Source of the DNA: Limenecus sp048360435
Lineage (GTDB): Bacteria; Cyanobacteriota; Vampirovibrionia; Gastranaerophilales; Gastranaerophilaceae
Direction of reading: 5' to 3'
NCBI GenBank assembly: GCA_048360435.1
Contig: DBGCOP010000034.1
Span: 49,591-113,590, forward strand
DNA: 64,000 bases
In this document: positions 17,876 to 25,058 of the stretch, piece after piece
Numbering within the stretch: position 1 is the stretch's first letter
Layout of the letters: every line of letters starts with the position of its first letter
The notes under the pieces: model-generated
Told to the model about the DNA's origin: nothing
Seen by the model: only the letters and a program-made list of their open reading frames with translations
Databases searched by the model: none
Made by a program: the position numbers and the translations under genes

Positions 17876-18358
17876 ATGACCTCAGAGGGATTTGAAAAAG
17901 ATTTTTTTGACTGTTATGCAAGGACTCTGCCGTATTTAATTGAAAAAACATCTGTTTTTATCAGACTCAAGGGTGCTCTAAAATTGAGTGAACTCGGTGC
18001 TGATATCACTCTGGAACAGTTTATTACGCTGGATGCAATTTCAGCCTGTCCTGATGTGAGCCAGAGAGATCTTGCGAAAATGCTTTTAAAAGACCGTTCA
18101 AATGTCACAAGAATTTTGAACATACTTGAACAAAAGGAACTTATTCACAGAGAAATCTCAAATAAGGGCAAAAGACCTGTTAAACGTACGCGTCTCAGTT
18201 TGAAAGGTCAAGAGCTGATGCATAAATACGCTGACAGCATGAAAAATGATCTGAATGATTTTTTGTCTCAATTCAATCAGGAAAATCTTTTGATAACGAA
18301 AAAAATGCTTGAAGAAATATCTTCAAAAATAAGTGAAAACGCTAATATTCAAATATAA
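17876..18358 (+). CDS. MarR-family transcriptional regulator
   Basis: 160 residues from ATG 17876, chosen because GGAG lies 8 bases upstream; an upstream in-frame TTG would begin inside the operator and add residues without a ribosome binding site. The winged helix-turn-helix is clear at about residues 55-125: S-Q-R-D-L-A-K-M-L-L-K-D-R-S-N-V-T-R-I-L-N (recognition helix), then the wing S-N-K-G-K-R-P-V-K-R-T-R-L-S-L. Flanking helices form the dimer interface typical of MarR. Two palindromic repeats at its own promoter and the pump gene 2 bases downstream point to a classic local repressor of a drug/efflux pump. The inducing ligand is unknown. Confidence 0.9.
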   Translation: MTSEGFEKDFFDCYARTLPYLIEKTSVFIRLKGALKLSELGADITLEQFITLDAISACPDVSQRDLAKMLLKDRSNVTRILNILEQKELIHREISNKGKRPVKRTRLSLKGQELMHKYADSMKNDLNDFLSQFNQENLLITKKMLEEISSKISENANIQI

Positions 18359-18360
18359 TT

Positions 18361-19896
18361 ATGGAAAAGATTGAAACACCTCAAATAAACCCATGGCTTA
18401 CGACAATTGCCGTAATGAGCGCAGCATTTATGTTTGTTTTGGACGGAACAATAGCCAATGTTGCTCTTCCTCAAATGGCAGGGAGTTTTTCTTCGAGCAA
18501 TGATGAAGCAACGTGGATTTTGACAAGCTATTTGATTGCCAGCGGAATTGTTGTTCCTTCTGTGGACTGGTTTTCAAAGTTTTTTGGAAGAAAACAGTTT
18601 TTTATTGCATGTATCGTGATATTCACGGTTGCATCTCTGCTGTGCGGAATGGCTACATCTCTTGATATGATGATTCTGGCAAGAATTTTACAGGGGTTGG
18701 GCGGCGGTGCTTTGCTGCCTGTTGCACAGGCTATTTTGCTTGAGGCATTTCCGATAGAAAAGCGGGCTCTGGCCATGTCTATTTTTGGCTTCGGAGTAGT
18801 TGTTGCGCCGGTAATAGGTCCGATTCTGGGTGGGTGGCTTACTGACAACTGGTCGTGGAACTGGATATTTTTTATCAATATACCTTTCGGGATAGTTGCT
18901 GCAATCACTTCGAAGTTGTGGATATTTGACCCTCCGTATGCTCAAAAGCAGGCTGATGCTAAGATTGACTATATAGGATTTTTCTTTCTTATACTGTGGC
19001 TTGTGACGTTTCAGGTTTTTCTTGATAAGGGAAATAACGCTGACTGGTTCGGTTCTGAATGGATATGCTGGACTTTTGCGGTGTCAATGGTTGCAATGGT
19101 TTTATTTCTTTATTCACAAATTGTGCAGAAGGACTCGATTATTGATTTGTCTGTTTTCAAAGACAGAAGTTTTGTGCTCGGGACATTGATTCTTGTAATT
19201 GTGAATATGGTTTTGTATGCTTCAACAACAATTATGCCTTTGTTTTTGCAGAATCTTATGGGGTACAATGCATTTTGGAGCGGTTATTCTCTTATGCCGA
19301 GAGGCTTTGGCAGTGTCCTTGCTATTTTTATTTACAGCGTGACAAACAGGATGCTTGATTTTCGTATTTTTACGCTGATAGGGATTCTCGGTCTGGGCAT
19401 ATCCGGGCTGATGTTTGGATTTTTGAATCTTGAATTTTCAATGATAAATATTATCATTCCGAATTTTATCTTTGGTTTTTCAATAGGTATGACAATAACA
19501 GTTTTGACTACGGCTTCTATGGAAACAATTTCAAATTCTGCAATGACAAATGCAAGCGGAGTTCAAAACCTTGTGAAAAACCTTGCAGCTGCAATAGGAA
19601 CGTCTCTTGTTGCGACAATGGTTTCGAGATATTCACAGGCGTTTCAAAGTCATCTTGTGGGTTTTCTTGATCCGAATAATCCCGTTTATCAGGAAAGGCT
19701 TGCTGCAATGACATCGTACCTTTGTCAGTTTGATGTTTACGCTGTTGCATATCAAAAAGCACAAGGTATGATTTATAACAATCTTTTGCAACAGTCTACT
19801 CTTGGTGCTTATATGGAAACATTCAGGGTCTGGGGGTTGATTACTTTTGTTTGTCTTCCGCTTTTGCTTTTGTATAGAAAGAAAAGAAAAATTTAA
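18361..19896 (+). CDS. emrB: DHA2-family MFS multidrug transporter (EmrB/QacA type)
   Basis: 511 residues with 14 hydrophobic segments, the hallmark of the DHA2 drug:proton antiporters. Motif D1-like L-D-G-T-I-A-N-V-A-L-P near residues 22-32, motif A-like W-F-S-K-F-F-G-R-K-Q near 62-71, and motif C-like G-P-I-L-G-G-W-L near 142-149. The start ATG follows the marR stop by two bases, so it is co-transcribed and probably repressed by MarR. An EmrA-type membrane fusion protein and an outer membrane channel are absent here, so it may act alone or with distant partners. Substrate not predictable; bile salts or drugs are plausible in a gut organism (inference). Its last 4 bases overlap the stop of the convergent gene. 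Confidence 0.88.
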   Translation: MEKIETPQINPWLTTIAVMSAAFMFVLDGTIANVALPQMAGSFSSSNDEATWILTSYLIASGIVVPSVDWFSKFFGRKQFFIACIVIFTVASLLCGMATSLDMMILARILQGLGGGALLPVAQAILLEAFPIEKRALAMSIFGFGVVVAPVIGPILGGWLTDNWSWNWIFFINIPFGIVAAITSKLWIFDPPYAQKQADAKIDYIGFFFLILWLVTFQVFLDKGNNADWFGSEWICWTFAVSMVAMVLFLYSQIVQKDSIIDLSVFKDRSFVLGTLILVIVNMVLYASTTIMPLFLQNLMGYNAFWSGYSLMPRGFGSVLAIFIYSVTNRMLDFRIFTLIGILGLGISGLMFGFLNLEFSMINIIIPNFIFGFSIGMTITVLTTASMETISNSAMTNASGVQNLVKNLAAAIGTSLVATMVSRYSQAFQSHLVGFLDPNNPVYQERLAAMTSYLCQFDVYAVAYQKAQGMIYNNLLQQSTLGAYMETFRVWGLITFVCLPLLLLYRKKRKI

Positions 19897-20471
19897 TATT
19901 TGTTGGATTTGAAGACTATGTAATATTTCATTTCACCGTAATACACAACAATCAGATACATGTCGCCTTCTATGTTTTCTGTTACAACGTATGATTGAGG
20001 CGGAGGTGCTTTTCTTGAGGAGTTTCGGAAAATTGTATAAAATCCGTCTCTTACTGTTTTACAGAATTTTTGCCACTTTGTATATTTTGGAGTCGGCAAA
20101 TTGTTGTGATAAAAATCAACGGGAACGAGTTCTTTTTTTACAACAGGGATTATATATTTTACTTTTCCCGCTTCTTTAAAAAGCACGTATTCTCGTTCTT
20201 TGATTGTACGGGGAGTTAAAATATAATAACCGGCAGGAATTGTCTGGTTCTTAAAATAAACATCACTGCTTAAACGAAACAATGGAAACGGAGACCAGGC
20301 ATATTTTTGATAGTCTTCGTTTTGATAGGGATCAATGTTGTGCACAAGTTCAAAATCAGGAACCTGAGCATTTTGATACAGCCTTGCATAATCAGTGTCG
20401 GCGAGAGCCGGCAGAATCGCTGTTACAAACAGGAAGATAAAAAACAGTGTGTTTAAGAGAATTTTGTTCAT
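19893..20471 (-). CDS. Unknown secreted protein
   Basis: 192 residues from ATG 20471, chosen because it opens with a clean Sec signal peptide (M-N-K-I-L-L-N-T-L-F-F-I-F-L-F-V-T-A-I-L-P-A-L-A, cleavage expected after Ala24); a longer frame would need a TTG start. The mature part is basic and aromatic-rich, contains P-Y-Q-N-E-D-Y-Q-K-Y-A-W-S-P-F-P-L-F-R, and ends in a beta-rich Y-L-I-V-V-Y-Y-G-E-M-K-Y-Y segment. No known domain recognised. No strong ribosome binding site. Convergent with emrB and divergent from the Trp-leader transcription unit. Confidence 0.7.
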   Translation of the reverse strand: MNKILLNTLFFIFLFVTAILPALADTDYARLYQNAQVPDFELVHNIDPYQNEDYQKYAWSPFPLFRLSSDVYFKNQTIPAGYYILTPRTIKEREYVLFKEAGKVKYIIPVVKKELVPVDFYHNNLPTPKYTKWQKFCKTVRDGFYTIFRNSSRKAPPPQSYVVTENIEGDMYLIVVYYGEMKYYIVFKSNKY

Positions 20472-20528
20472 AAATAATATAATAATGTTTATTGAAAAAA
20501 AATCAATTTTTAATAGCAAATTTTCCTA

Positions 20529-20557
20529 TTGACGTGTTTTGTTGTTGTGTGTATAGT
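20529..20557 (+). promoter_or_regulatory. Strong sigma70-type promoter of the Trp-leader transcript
   Basis: TTGACG at 20529-20534 and TATAGT at 20552-20557, 17-base spacer. The expected start site (about 20563-20566) coincides with the ATG-ATG of the leader peptide, so the transcript would be leaderless or nearly so. Confidence 0.75.
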
Positions 20558-20564
20558 GAGAAAT

Positions 20565-20615
20565 ATGATGAACCGAAACAGAATTAATTTGAATAATCGC
20601 TGGTGGCGCCTGTAA
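20565..20615 (+). CDS. Putative tandem-Trp leader peptide
   Basis: A 16-codon open frame reading M-M-N-R-N-R-I-N-L-N-N-R-W-W-R-L followed by TAA. Tandem Trp codons near the end of a very short peptide just downstream of a promoter, directly overlapping a hairpin, are the hallmark of tryptophan attenuation leaders (trpL) in many bacteria. There is no room for a Shine-Dalgarno site between the predicted transcription start and ATG, so translation would be leaderless. The first of the two ATGs may be skipped. The downstream gene is not a recognised trp gene, which is unusual. Confidence 0.6.
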   Translation: MMNRNRINLNNRWWRL

Positions 20616-20683
20616 TATAAAGTACAGGCTGATAGTTTTTTTGCGATTAATTAGATTTTTATAATTTAAAACCTGTACTTTTT
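20594..20683 (+). promoter_or_regulatory. Attenuator-like set of mutually exclusive hairpins
   Basis: Hairpin A: GCCTGTA (20608-20614, overlapping the leader stop) pairs with TACAGGC (20623-20629), with T7 at 20636-20642. An outer stem TAATCGC (20594-20600) pairs with GCGATTA (20643-20649). Hairpin B: AAAGTACAGG (20619-20628) pairs perfectly over 10 bp with CCTGTACTTT (20672-20681), which runs into TTC. A and B share the 20623-20628 arm, so they exclude each other. The Trp codons (20601-20606) lie right before the 5' arm of A, so a stalled ribosome would block A and free the arm for B. Neither hairpin is an ideal terminator (6-base gap before the U-run in A, 43-base loop in B), so the sign of regulation is open. 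Confidence 0.55.
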
Positions 20684-20729
20684 CTAAAGGAAACAGAGTT
20701 ACAGTTTTAAGTTATAAGGATTAATTCAA

Positions 20730-21974
20730 ATGTCAATAAATTTAATAAATACACTTGCCCAGCCCCTCAAATCAGCAGCAAAATTCACTGCTTTTCAAGA
20801 ACAATCATCAGGATTGTCTACTTCAAGATGTATCATGGATACTGCAACCTGTCTTGGACCAAAAGCTGTGTGTTCACGAAGCAAAGAAGATTTGTTTGAA
20901 AATGCGGCTCTTGAAATCTCAGAAAATGCACTTGTTTATTATGGGCCGGCTCTTGTTGGGGAAAAAGTTGCAAGAAAGGTTTTCTCAAAGAATCTTTCAC
21001 GAAAAGCAAAAAGTCTTGTTTCTGTTCCTGCTAAAGAACTTATGACAAACAGCACTGCGCTGAATAAAAAGGTCTTGCCGGCTAAAGCAGCAATTGCACT
21101 GAGTGCTCTTCTTATTCCGCTGACAGAATTCACTTTGAACTATTTTAAAAACCTCGCTACTTTAAAGGTTTTTAAAAAAGCGGATTTCAATAATATTGCG
21201 AGTCTTGAACATAAAAAAGAGGACACTGAGGCACAGGAAAAAGTCAGAAAAAGTGCACATAGAAACATAAAAAAATCCGCAGGCATTTTTGCTTTCAGTG
21301 CAGGACTTGCCGCACTGGTTGCAAAAAAAGGCTCTTCTTCAAAATTTCTTATGAATATTTCAGAAGCAATTCTTGCTCCGGGAACAAAGTTTTTCAAAAA
21401 CAATAATAAACTTAAAAACTTCTTTAACAAATATTTCTCACTGGATTTTGCCCGTGGTGAAAATGGAAAACTTGTCTTGAGCAAAGGTCAGCTCACTTCT
21501 TGTGTGGTTATTGGCGGTTTGGGATATTTCGGTGCGGCAAAAGACAGAGGCAGACAAAATTTTCTTGAAACTCTTTTCAGATTCCCCCTTGTCGGTTTTT
21601 ATATAATCACCGGCTCTGAGCTTTTTGAAAAAGGGTTCAAAAAACTTTTGCAAAGAGCAGGTAAATGTAAAGAAACAATTTCGCACGATTTGAGCACTCC
21701 TTCTTTTGAAACGATAGCAAAAACGGCTAAAGATATTGCAAAGAAAAACGGAACAAAAGCCGAGGCTGAGTTCAAAAAACTTGCAAAACAAAAGGTTTTG
21801 ATTTCCGGAGTTCCTTTTCTGTTCAGCATAGGTGTAATGGGCTTTTTTGTTGCTGCAACTTCCAATCTTTTTACACGTTACAGATTCAATAAGGAAAAGA
21901 AACTTAATACCTTGTCTTCTCAATACATACAGCAAAAAAATGCTTCACCTGCTTTTAAATCTTTCTTAAAATAG
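20730..21974 (+). CDS. Unknown multi-pass membrane protein under the Trp-leader region
   Basis: 414 residues, not recognised. AAGGA is placed 9 bases before the ATG. The N-terminal region is Ser/Thr-rich with a Cys-containing segment (S-R-C-I-M-D-T-A-T-C-L-G-P-K-A-V-C, about residues 32-48). Hydrophobic segments appear near 73-88, 125-145, 185-200, 265-280, 295-310 and 360-380, separated by strongly basic Lys-rich loops, so it is probably an integral membrane protein with about five to six spans. There is no resemblance to known tryptophan permeases (Mtr/TnaB, TrpP) or to trp biosynthetic enzymes. The placement behind a tandem-Trp leader suggests expression tied to Trp-tRNA charging (inference). 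Possibly a lineage-specific family. Confidence 0.75.
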   Translation: MSINLINTLAQPLKSAAKFTAFQEQSSGLSTSRCIMDTATCLGPKAVCSRSKEDLFENAALEISENALVYYGPALVGEKVARKVFSKNLSRKAKSLVSVPAKELMTNSTALNKKVLPAKAAIALSALLIPLTEFTLNYFKNLATLKVFKKADFNNIASLEHKKEDTEAQEKVRKSAHRNIKKSAGIFAFSAGLAALVAKKGSSSKFLMNISEAILAPGTKFFKNNNKLKNFFNKYFSLDFARGENGKLVLSKGQLTSCVVIGGLGYFGAAKDRGRQNFLETLFRFPLVGFYIITGSELFEKGFKKLLQRAGKCKETISHDLSTPSFETIAKTAKDIAKKNGTKAEAEFKKLAKQKVLISGVPFLFSIGVMGFFVAATSNLFTRYRFNKEKKLNTLSSQYIQQKNASPAFKSFLK

Positions 21975-22025
21975 CAAAAAAAAGTTATGCTGCGTTTTAA
22001 TTAAGTAACATTTGAGGAAGGATTT

Positions 22026-22592
22026 ATGAAGATAATAAATTTCAGAGGCTTTCAAAATACAGGAATAGGCATAGAGGTTAACCCTGAAGAAAAAGTCATT
22101 AAAAAAAGAGGGGTAGATTATATTATTCCGAAATATAAACACCTGACTTTGAATACAAAGCTTAATAACATTGGTGAAAAGGATTTGGAGAAATTTGGTT
22201 TAATTTTGAAAAGCTTTCCGAATGTCAGTGAAAAAAACTCCGTTAATTTCAGCTATGATGAATATTACAGTAATATAGAGAAAAAAACAAAAAGAGAATT
22301 CTGGCTCAATGACAGACCCTTGGTTTTAAAAGATGAAAATCTACCTGTTTTTTCAAAACTTGCAAAACTTTTTTCAAGACTTTCTCTGGCCAAGGATTCT
22401 GAATTGAAACAAGCAAAAGACTACTGCGAATCTGTTGATTGCAGATATAATTTTTCATACTTTAACAAATGTACAAATCCCGGTGAGTTTGAATATATGG
22501 CACAGGGATTTCATATGCCCTCAAATGTAAGAAAAAATGCTTCGGCTATGGTAAAAGAATTCGAAAAAATAATGACTAATTATTTTGAATAA
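22026..22592 (+). CDS. Unknown 188-residue protein starting with an INFRGF motif
   Basis: Not recognised. It starts M-K-I-I-N-F-R-G-F, a variant of the S-F-K-G tag seen on other unknown proteins here. The rest is charged and soluble-looking, with no signal peptide or membrane span; a Cys pair-like D-Y-C-E-S-V-D-C lies near 138-145, with a further Cys in F-N-K-C-T-N-P-G. A strong ribosome binding site (GAGGAAGG) sits 5 bases before the ATG. It is preceded by a 51-base gap from the membrane protein and followed 44 bases later by the GH32 gene; shared transcription with either is possible, but no functional link is evident. Confidence 0.72.
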   Translation: MKIINFRGFQNTGIGIEVNPEEKVIKKRGVDYIIPKYKHLTLNTKLNNIGEKDLEKFGLILKSFPNVSEKNSVNFSYDEYYSNIEKKTKREFWLNDRPLVLKDENLPVFSKLAKLFSRLSLAKDSELKQAKDYCESVDCRYNFSYFNKCTNPGEFEYMAQGFHMPSNVRKNASAMVKEFEKIMTNYFE

Positions 22593-22636
22593 AAATTTAT
22601 GGTATGATAAAACAGAGAGTTAAATGGAGATTACCC

Positions 22637-24163
22637 ATGAGAATTCTGTCATCCTTGTTGATAGCATTGGTTTTAGGTGTTTCAGTTATGTCAAATTGTG
22701 TTTCAGCTTCTGAAACCACTCAAAAAGACATTATGAAATCACGCTGGTATCCTGCATATCATATGGCTCCGCCGTCGAATTGGATGAATGATCCTAACGG
22801 ATTTGTTTATTTCAAGGGAGAATATCATATTTTTTATCAGCATAATCCAAATGCCCCGAAATGGGACAAGATGCACTGGGGACATGCACAGAGCCCTGAT
22901 ATGGTCAACTGGAGACATCTGCCCGTTGCTTTGAAACCTTCAAATCCGTATGACAAAGACGGAGTTTATTCGGGCAGTGCAATAGTTGAAGATGACCTTC
23001 TCTATTTACTCTATACAGGTCACGAAGAGAAAAAAGAAAATGAAAAAATTGTAAAACATGAAACCCAGAATCTTGCAATGAGCAAGGATGGGAAAAATTT
23101 CGGCAAGTCTGCTAACAATCCTGTAATTAAAATGGCTCCGCATTATTCATACCTTGATTTTTCATCGTCGGATTTCAGAGATCCGTTTGTATGGAAACAG
23201 TCTGACAGGTATTATGCCCTTGTCGGTACACAATATGAAAAAACAAAAGACGGGGCTGTGCTTTTATTCAAGAGTAAGGATTTAAGAAACTGGGTTTTCA
23301 TAAATGTTTCTGCTGTCGGTCGTAACGGCGAAATGGGCTATATGTGGGAGTGTCCTAACTTTGTTCATTTAGGAAATGATGACGTGTTGATGATTTCACC
23401 TCAAGGAATAAAACCTCAAGGTAAAAACTTTCTTAATAAATATCAATCGGGTTGGTTTGTAGGCAAGCTCGATTATGATACAGGAAAATTTAAACAAAAA
23501 GGTGCTTTCGGGCTTTTTGACAGAGGGTTTGATTTTTATGCACCTCAGGTCACAAAATCTCCTGACGGACGGGTGGTGCTTCTTGCGTGGCTCGATATGT
23601 GGGACAGCCCTATGCCGGAACAGGCTGACGGCTGGGCAGGCATGATGACAGTTCCGAGAGAAATGAAAGTTGTTAACGGAAAAGTCATTACAGTTCCTGT
23701 TGAAGAGTTGAAGTCTTTGAGAGAAGATAAGGTTTCTTTGAAAAACCAAATGATAAATGGAGAAAAAGAATTCTCAAATATCAAAGGCGAGGTCTATGAA
23801 ATCGAGACTGAGGCTGATTTAACGAATTCGAAATTTTTCACTATAAAACTTAGAACTTCTTCTTCACAAGAAACTGTTTTGAGTTATGATAAAGAAAACA
23901 AAATATTGAAGCTGAATCGAGACAAATCAGGTGCAGCACTTAAAGGTGAAAGAGAAGCATCTTTGCCTTTGACAAACAATATTTTGAGATTGAGAATTTT
24001 TGTTGACAAATCTTCCGTTGAGGTTTTTGCAAATGACGGACAGGTGGTTATGAGTTCTCGCATTTATCCTGACAAGGGTGCTCATGGAATAAAATTCTCT
24101 TCGTCAGGGGTAACAAAATTGAATTGTCTTGATTTTTATAAATTGAAATCAATACATAATTAA
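22637..24163 (+). CDS. Secreted GH32 beta-fructosidase (levanase/inulinase/invertase type)
   Basis: 508 residues. The start at ATG 22637 is supported by GGAGA 6 bases upstream and by the Sec signal peptide that follows immediately (M-R-I-L-S-S-L-L-I-A-L-V-L-G-V...C-V-S-A). The five-bladed beta-propeller carries all three catalytic signatures: W-M-N-D-P-N-G with nucleophile Asp52, F-R-D-P with Asp182, and W-E-C-P with acid/base Glu238. A C-terminal beta-sandwich (I-F-V-D-K-S-S-V-E-V-F near 455) completes GH32. It hydrolyses beta-fructosides such as levan, inulin or sucrose outside the cytoplasm; which one cannot be told from sequence. No fructose transporter or fructokinase is adjacent, so uptake genes must be elsewhere. 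The family is easily transferred among gut bacteria, but base composition here matches the neighbours. Confidence 0.92.
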   Translation: MRILSSLLIALVLGVSVMSNCVSASETTQKDIMKSRWYPAYHMAPPSNWMNDPNGFVYFKGEYHIFYQHNPNAPKWDKMHWGHAQSPDMVNWRHLPVALKPSNPYDKDGVYSGSAIVEDDLLYLLYTGHEEKKENEKIVKHETQNLAMSKDGKNFGKSANNPVIKMAPHYSYLDFSSSDFRDPFVWKQSDRYYALVGTQYEKTKDGAVLLFKSKDLRNWVFINVSAVGRNGEMGYMWECPNFVHLGNDDVLMISPQGIKPQGKNFLNKYQSGWFVGKLDYDTGKFKQKGAFGLFDRGFDFYAPQVTKSPDGRVVLLAWLDMWDSPMPEQADGWAGMMTVPREMKVVNGKVITVPVEELKSLREDKVSLKNQMINGEKEFSNIKGEVYEIETEADLTNSKFFTIKLRTSSSQETVLSYDKENKILKLNRDKSGAALKGEREASLPLTNNILRLRIFVDKSSVEVFANDGQVVMSSRIYPDKGAHGIKFSSSGVTKLNCLDFYKLKSIHN

Positions 24164-24167
24164 ATAT

Positions 24168-24267
24168 GAATAGTAAGCCGGTGTAGGCCCAGTGAAGTGG
24201 AACGAAACGGTTTTAGATTAAAGGTAGAGCCTGCTCTACCACAAAGACAATTGAATAGGAATAGTAA
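24168..24267. repeat. Rearranged tRNA-derived sequence upstream of tRNA-Thr
   Basis: GAATAGTAAGCCGGTGTAG occurs at 24168-24186 and again at 24259-24277, where it covers the 5' flank and first ten bases of the tRNA gene. Between them a perfect 8-bp palindrome (GGTAGAGC-CT-GCTCTACC, 24223-24240) contains both a sense copy of the tRNA D-arm and an 11-base exact antisense copy (24230-24240 against 24285-24295). The block does not fold into a complete second tRNA. It looks like a broken duplication or recombination scar. Confidence 0.6.
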
Positions 24268-24340
24268 GCCGGTGTAGCTCAGCTGGTAGAGCAGGTCATT
24301 CGTAATGATCAGGTCGCAGGTTCGAACCCCGTCACCGGCT
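24268..24340 (+). tRNA. tRNA-Thr (anticodon CGU)
   Basis: A complete 73-base cloverleaf without encoded CCA: acceptor GCCGGTG pairs with CACCGGC; D-arm GCTC/GAGC; anticodon stem GGTCA/TGATC (one G-U) with loop TTCGTAA, giving anticodon CGU, which reads ACG; T-arm GCAGG...CCCGT-type stem around TTCGAAC. A run of T residues directly after the gene can serve as terminator. Confidence 0.93.
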
Positions 24341-24452
24341 TTTTTATTCTTTTTATAGGGTTTCAATACCTTGGCGGACGTTGTACTATTGATGTGATTG
24401 TTCAGGGGCACAGCCCTTCTCATTAATCTGTTGTTTGTTTTATAATGAAACT

Positions 24453-25058
24453 ATGAAAAAAATTTTATGTTTCGGAGACAGCAATACATACGGCTTCATT
24501 CCCGGCACAGCAGGTCGTTATGACATCAATACCCGCTGGAGCGGAATCTTGAAAAAACTTTGTGAAAACAAATTTGATGTCACAGAAGCAGGCTGCAACA
24601 ACAGAACAGCTTTTTGCAACAATCCGGCAGGCATTGAACAGACAGGGTTTAAAATTTTACCGGAATTACTTAAAGAACCTTATGACATTGTGATTCTTGC
24701 AATCGGTATAAATGACCTTCAATTTTTCTTTTCTCCGTCAGAAAAAGAGATAGAAGAGGGCATTGAGGCTCTTGTTGAAATAGTGAGAACAAAATGTGAA
24801 AATGCCGAAATTCTTTTGGCTGCGCCGTCTGTTTTGAGTGAGAATGTTTTGTTTGGATATTTCTCAAGCATGTTTGACAGAACCTCCATAGAAAAATCAT
24901 ATCTTCTTTCTAACATATACAAAAGAATTTCAATAAAATATAATACAGCTTACATTGATTTGAACAAAATAGCTGATGTCAGCGAAATTGACGGGCTGCA
25001 TTATGAACCCGAGGCTCATAAAAAAATTGCTCAAACTGTGTTTGATTCGCTGGAATAA
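24453..25058 (+). CDS. SGNH/GDSL-type hydrolase
   Basis: 201 residues. Start ATG 24453 places the catalytic block I near the N-terminus as usual (M-K-K-I-L-C-F-G-D-S-N-T-Y-G, Ser10 nucleophile); an in-frame TTG six codons earlier is less likely. Block III G-I-N-D-L appears near residue 90, and block V D-G-L-H-Y-E-P-E-A-H near 187 supplies the Asp-His pair, so the triad is complete. Such enzymes are esterases or acetyl-hydrolases on lipids or sugars; substrate unknown. No signal peptide, so cytoplasmic. It overlaps the convergent kinase-like gene by 28 bases at the 3' end. Confidence 0.85.
   Translation: MKKILCFGDSNTYGFIPGTAGRYDINTRWSGILKKLCENKFDVTEAGCNNRTAFCNNPAGIEQTGFKILPELLKEPYDIVILAIGINDLQFFFSPSEKEIEEGIEALVEIVRTKCENAEILLAAPSVLSENVLFGYFSSMFDRTSIEKSYLLSNIYKRISIKYNTAYIDLNKIADVSEIDGLHYEPEAHKKIAQTVFDSLE

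Noticed and set aside
20730..21974. Known tryptophan permease downstream of the Trp leader
   Set aside because: The sequence shows no resemblance to Mtr/TnaB, TrpP or other amino acid permeases; the topology is irregular with long basic loops.
24168..24267. A second tRNA gene upstream of tRNA-Thr
   Set aside because: Only the 5' acceptor part and D-arm pieces are present; there is no anticodon arm or T-arm that folds into a cloverleaf.
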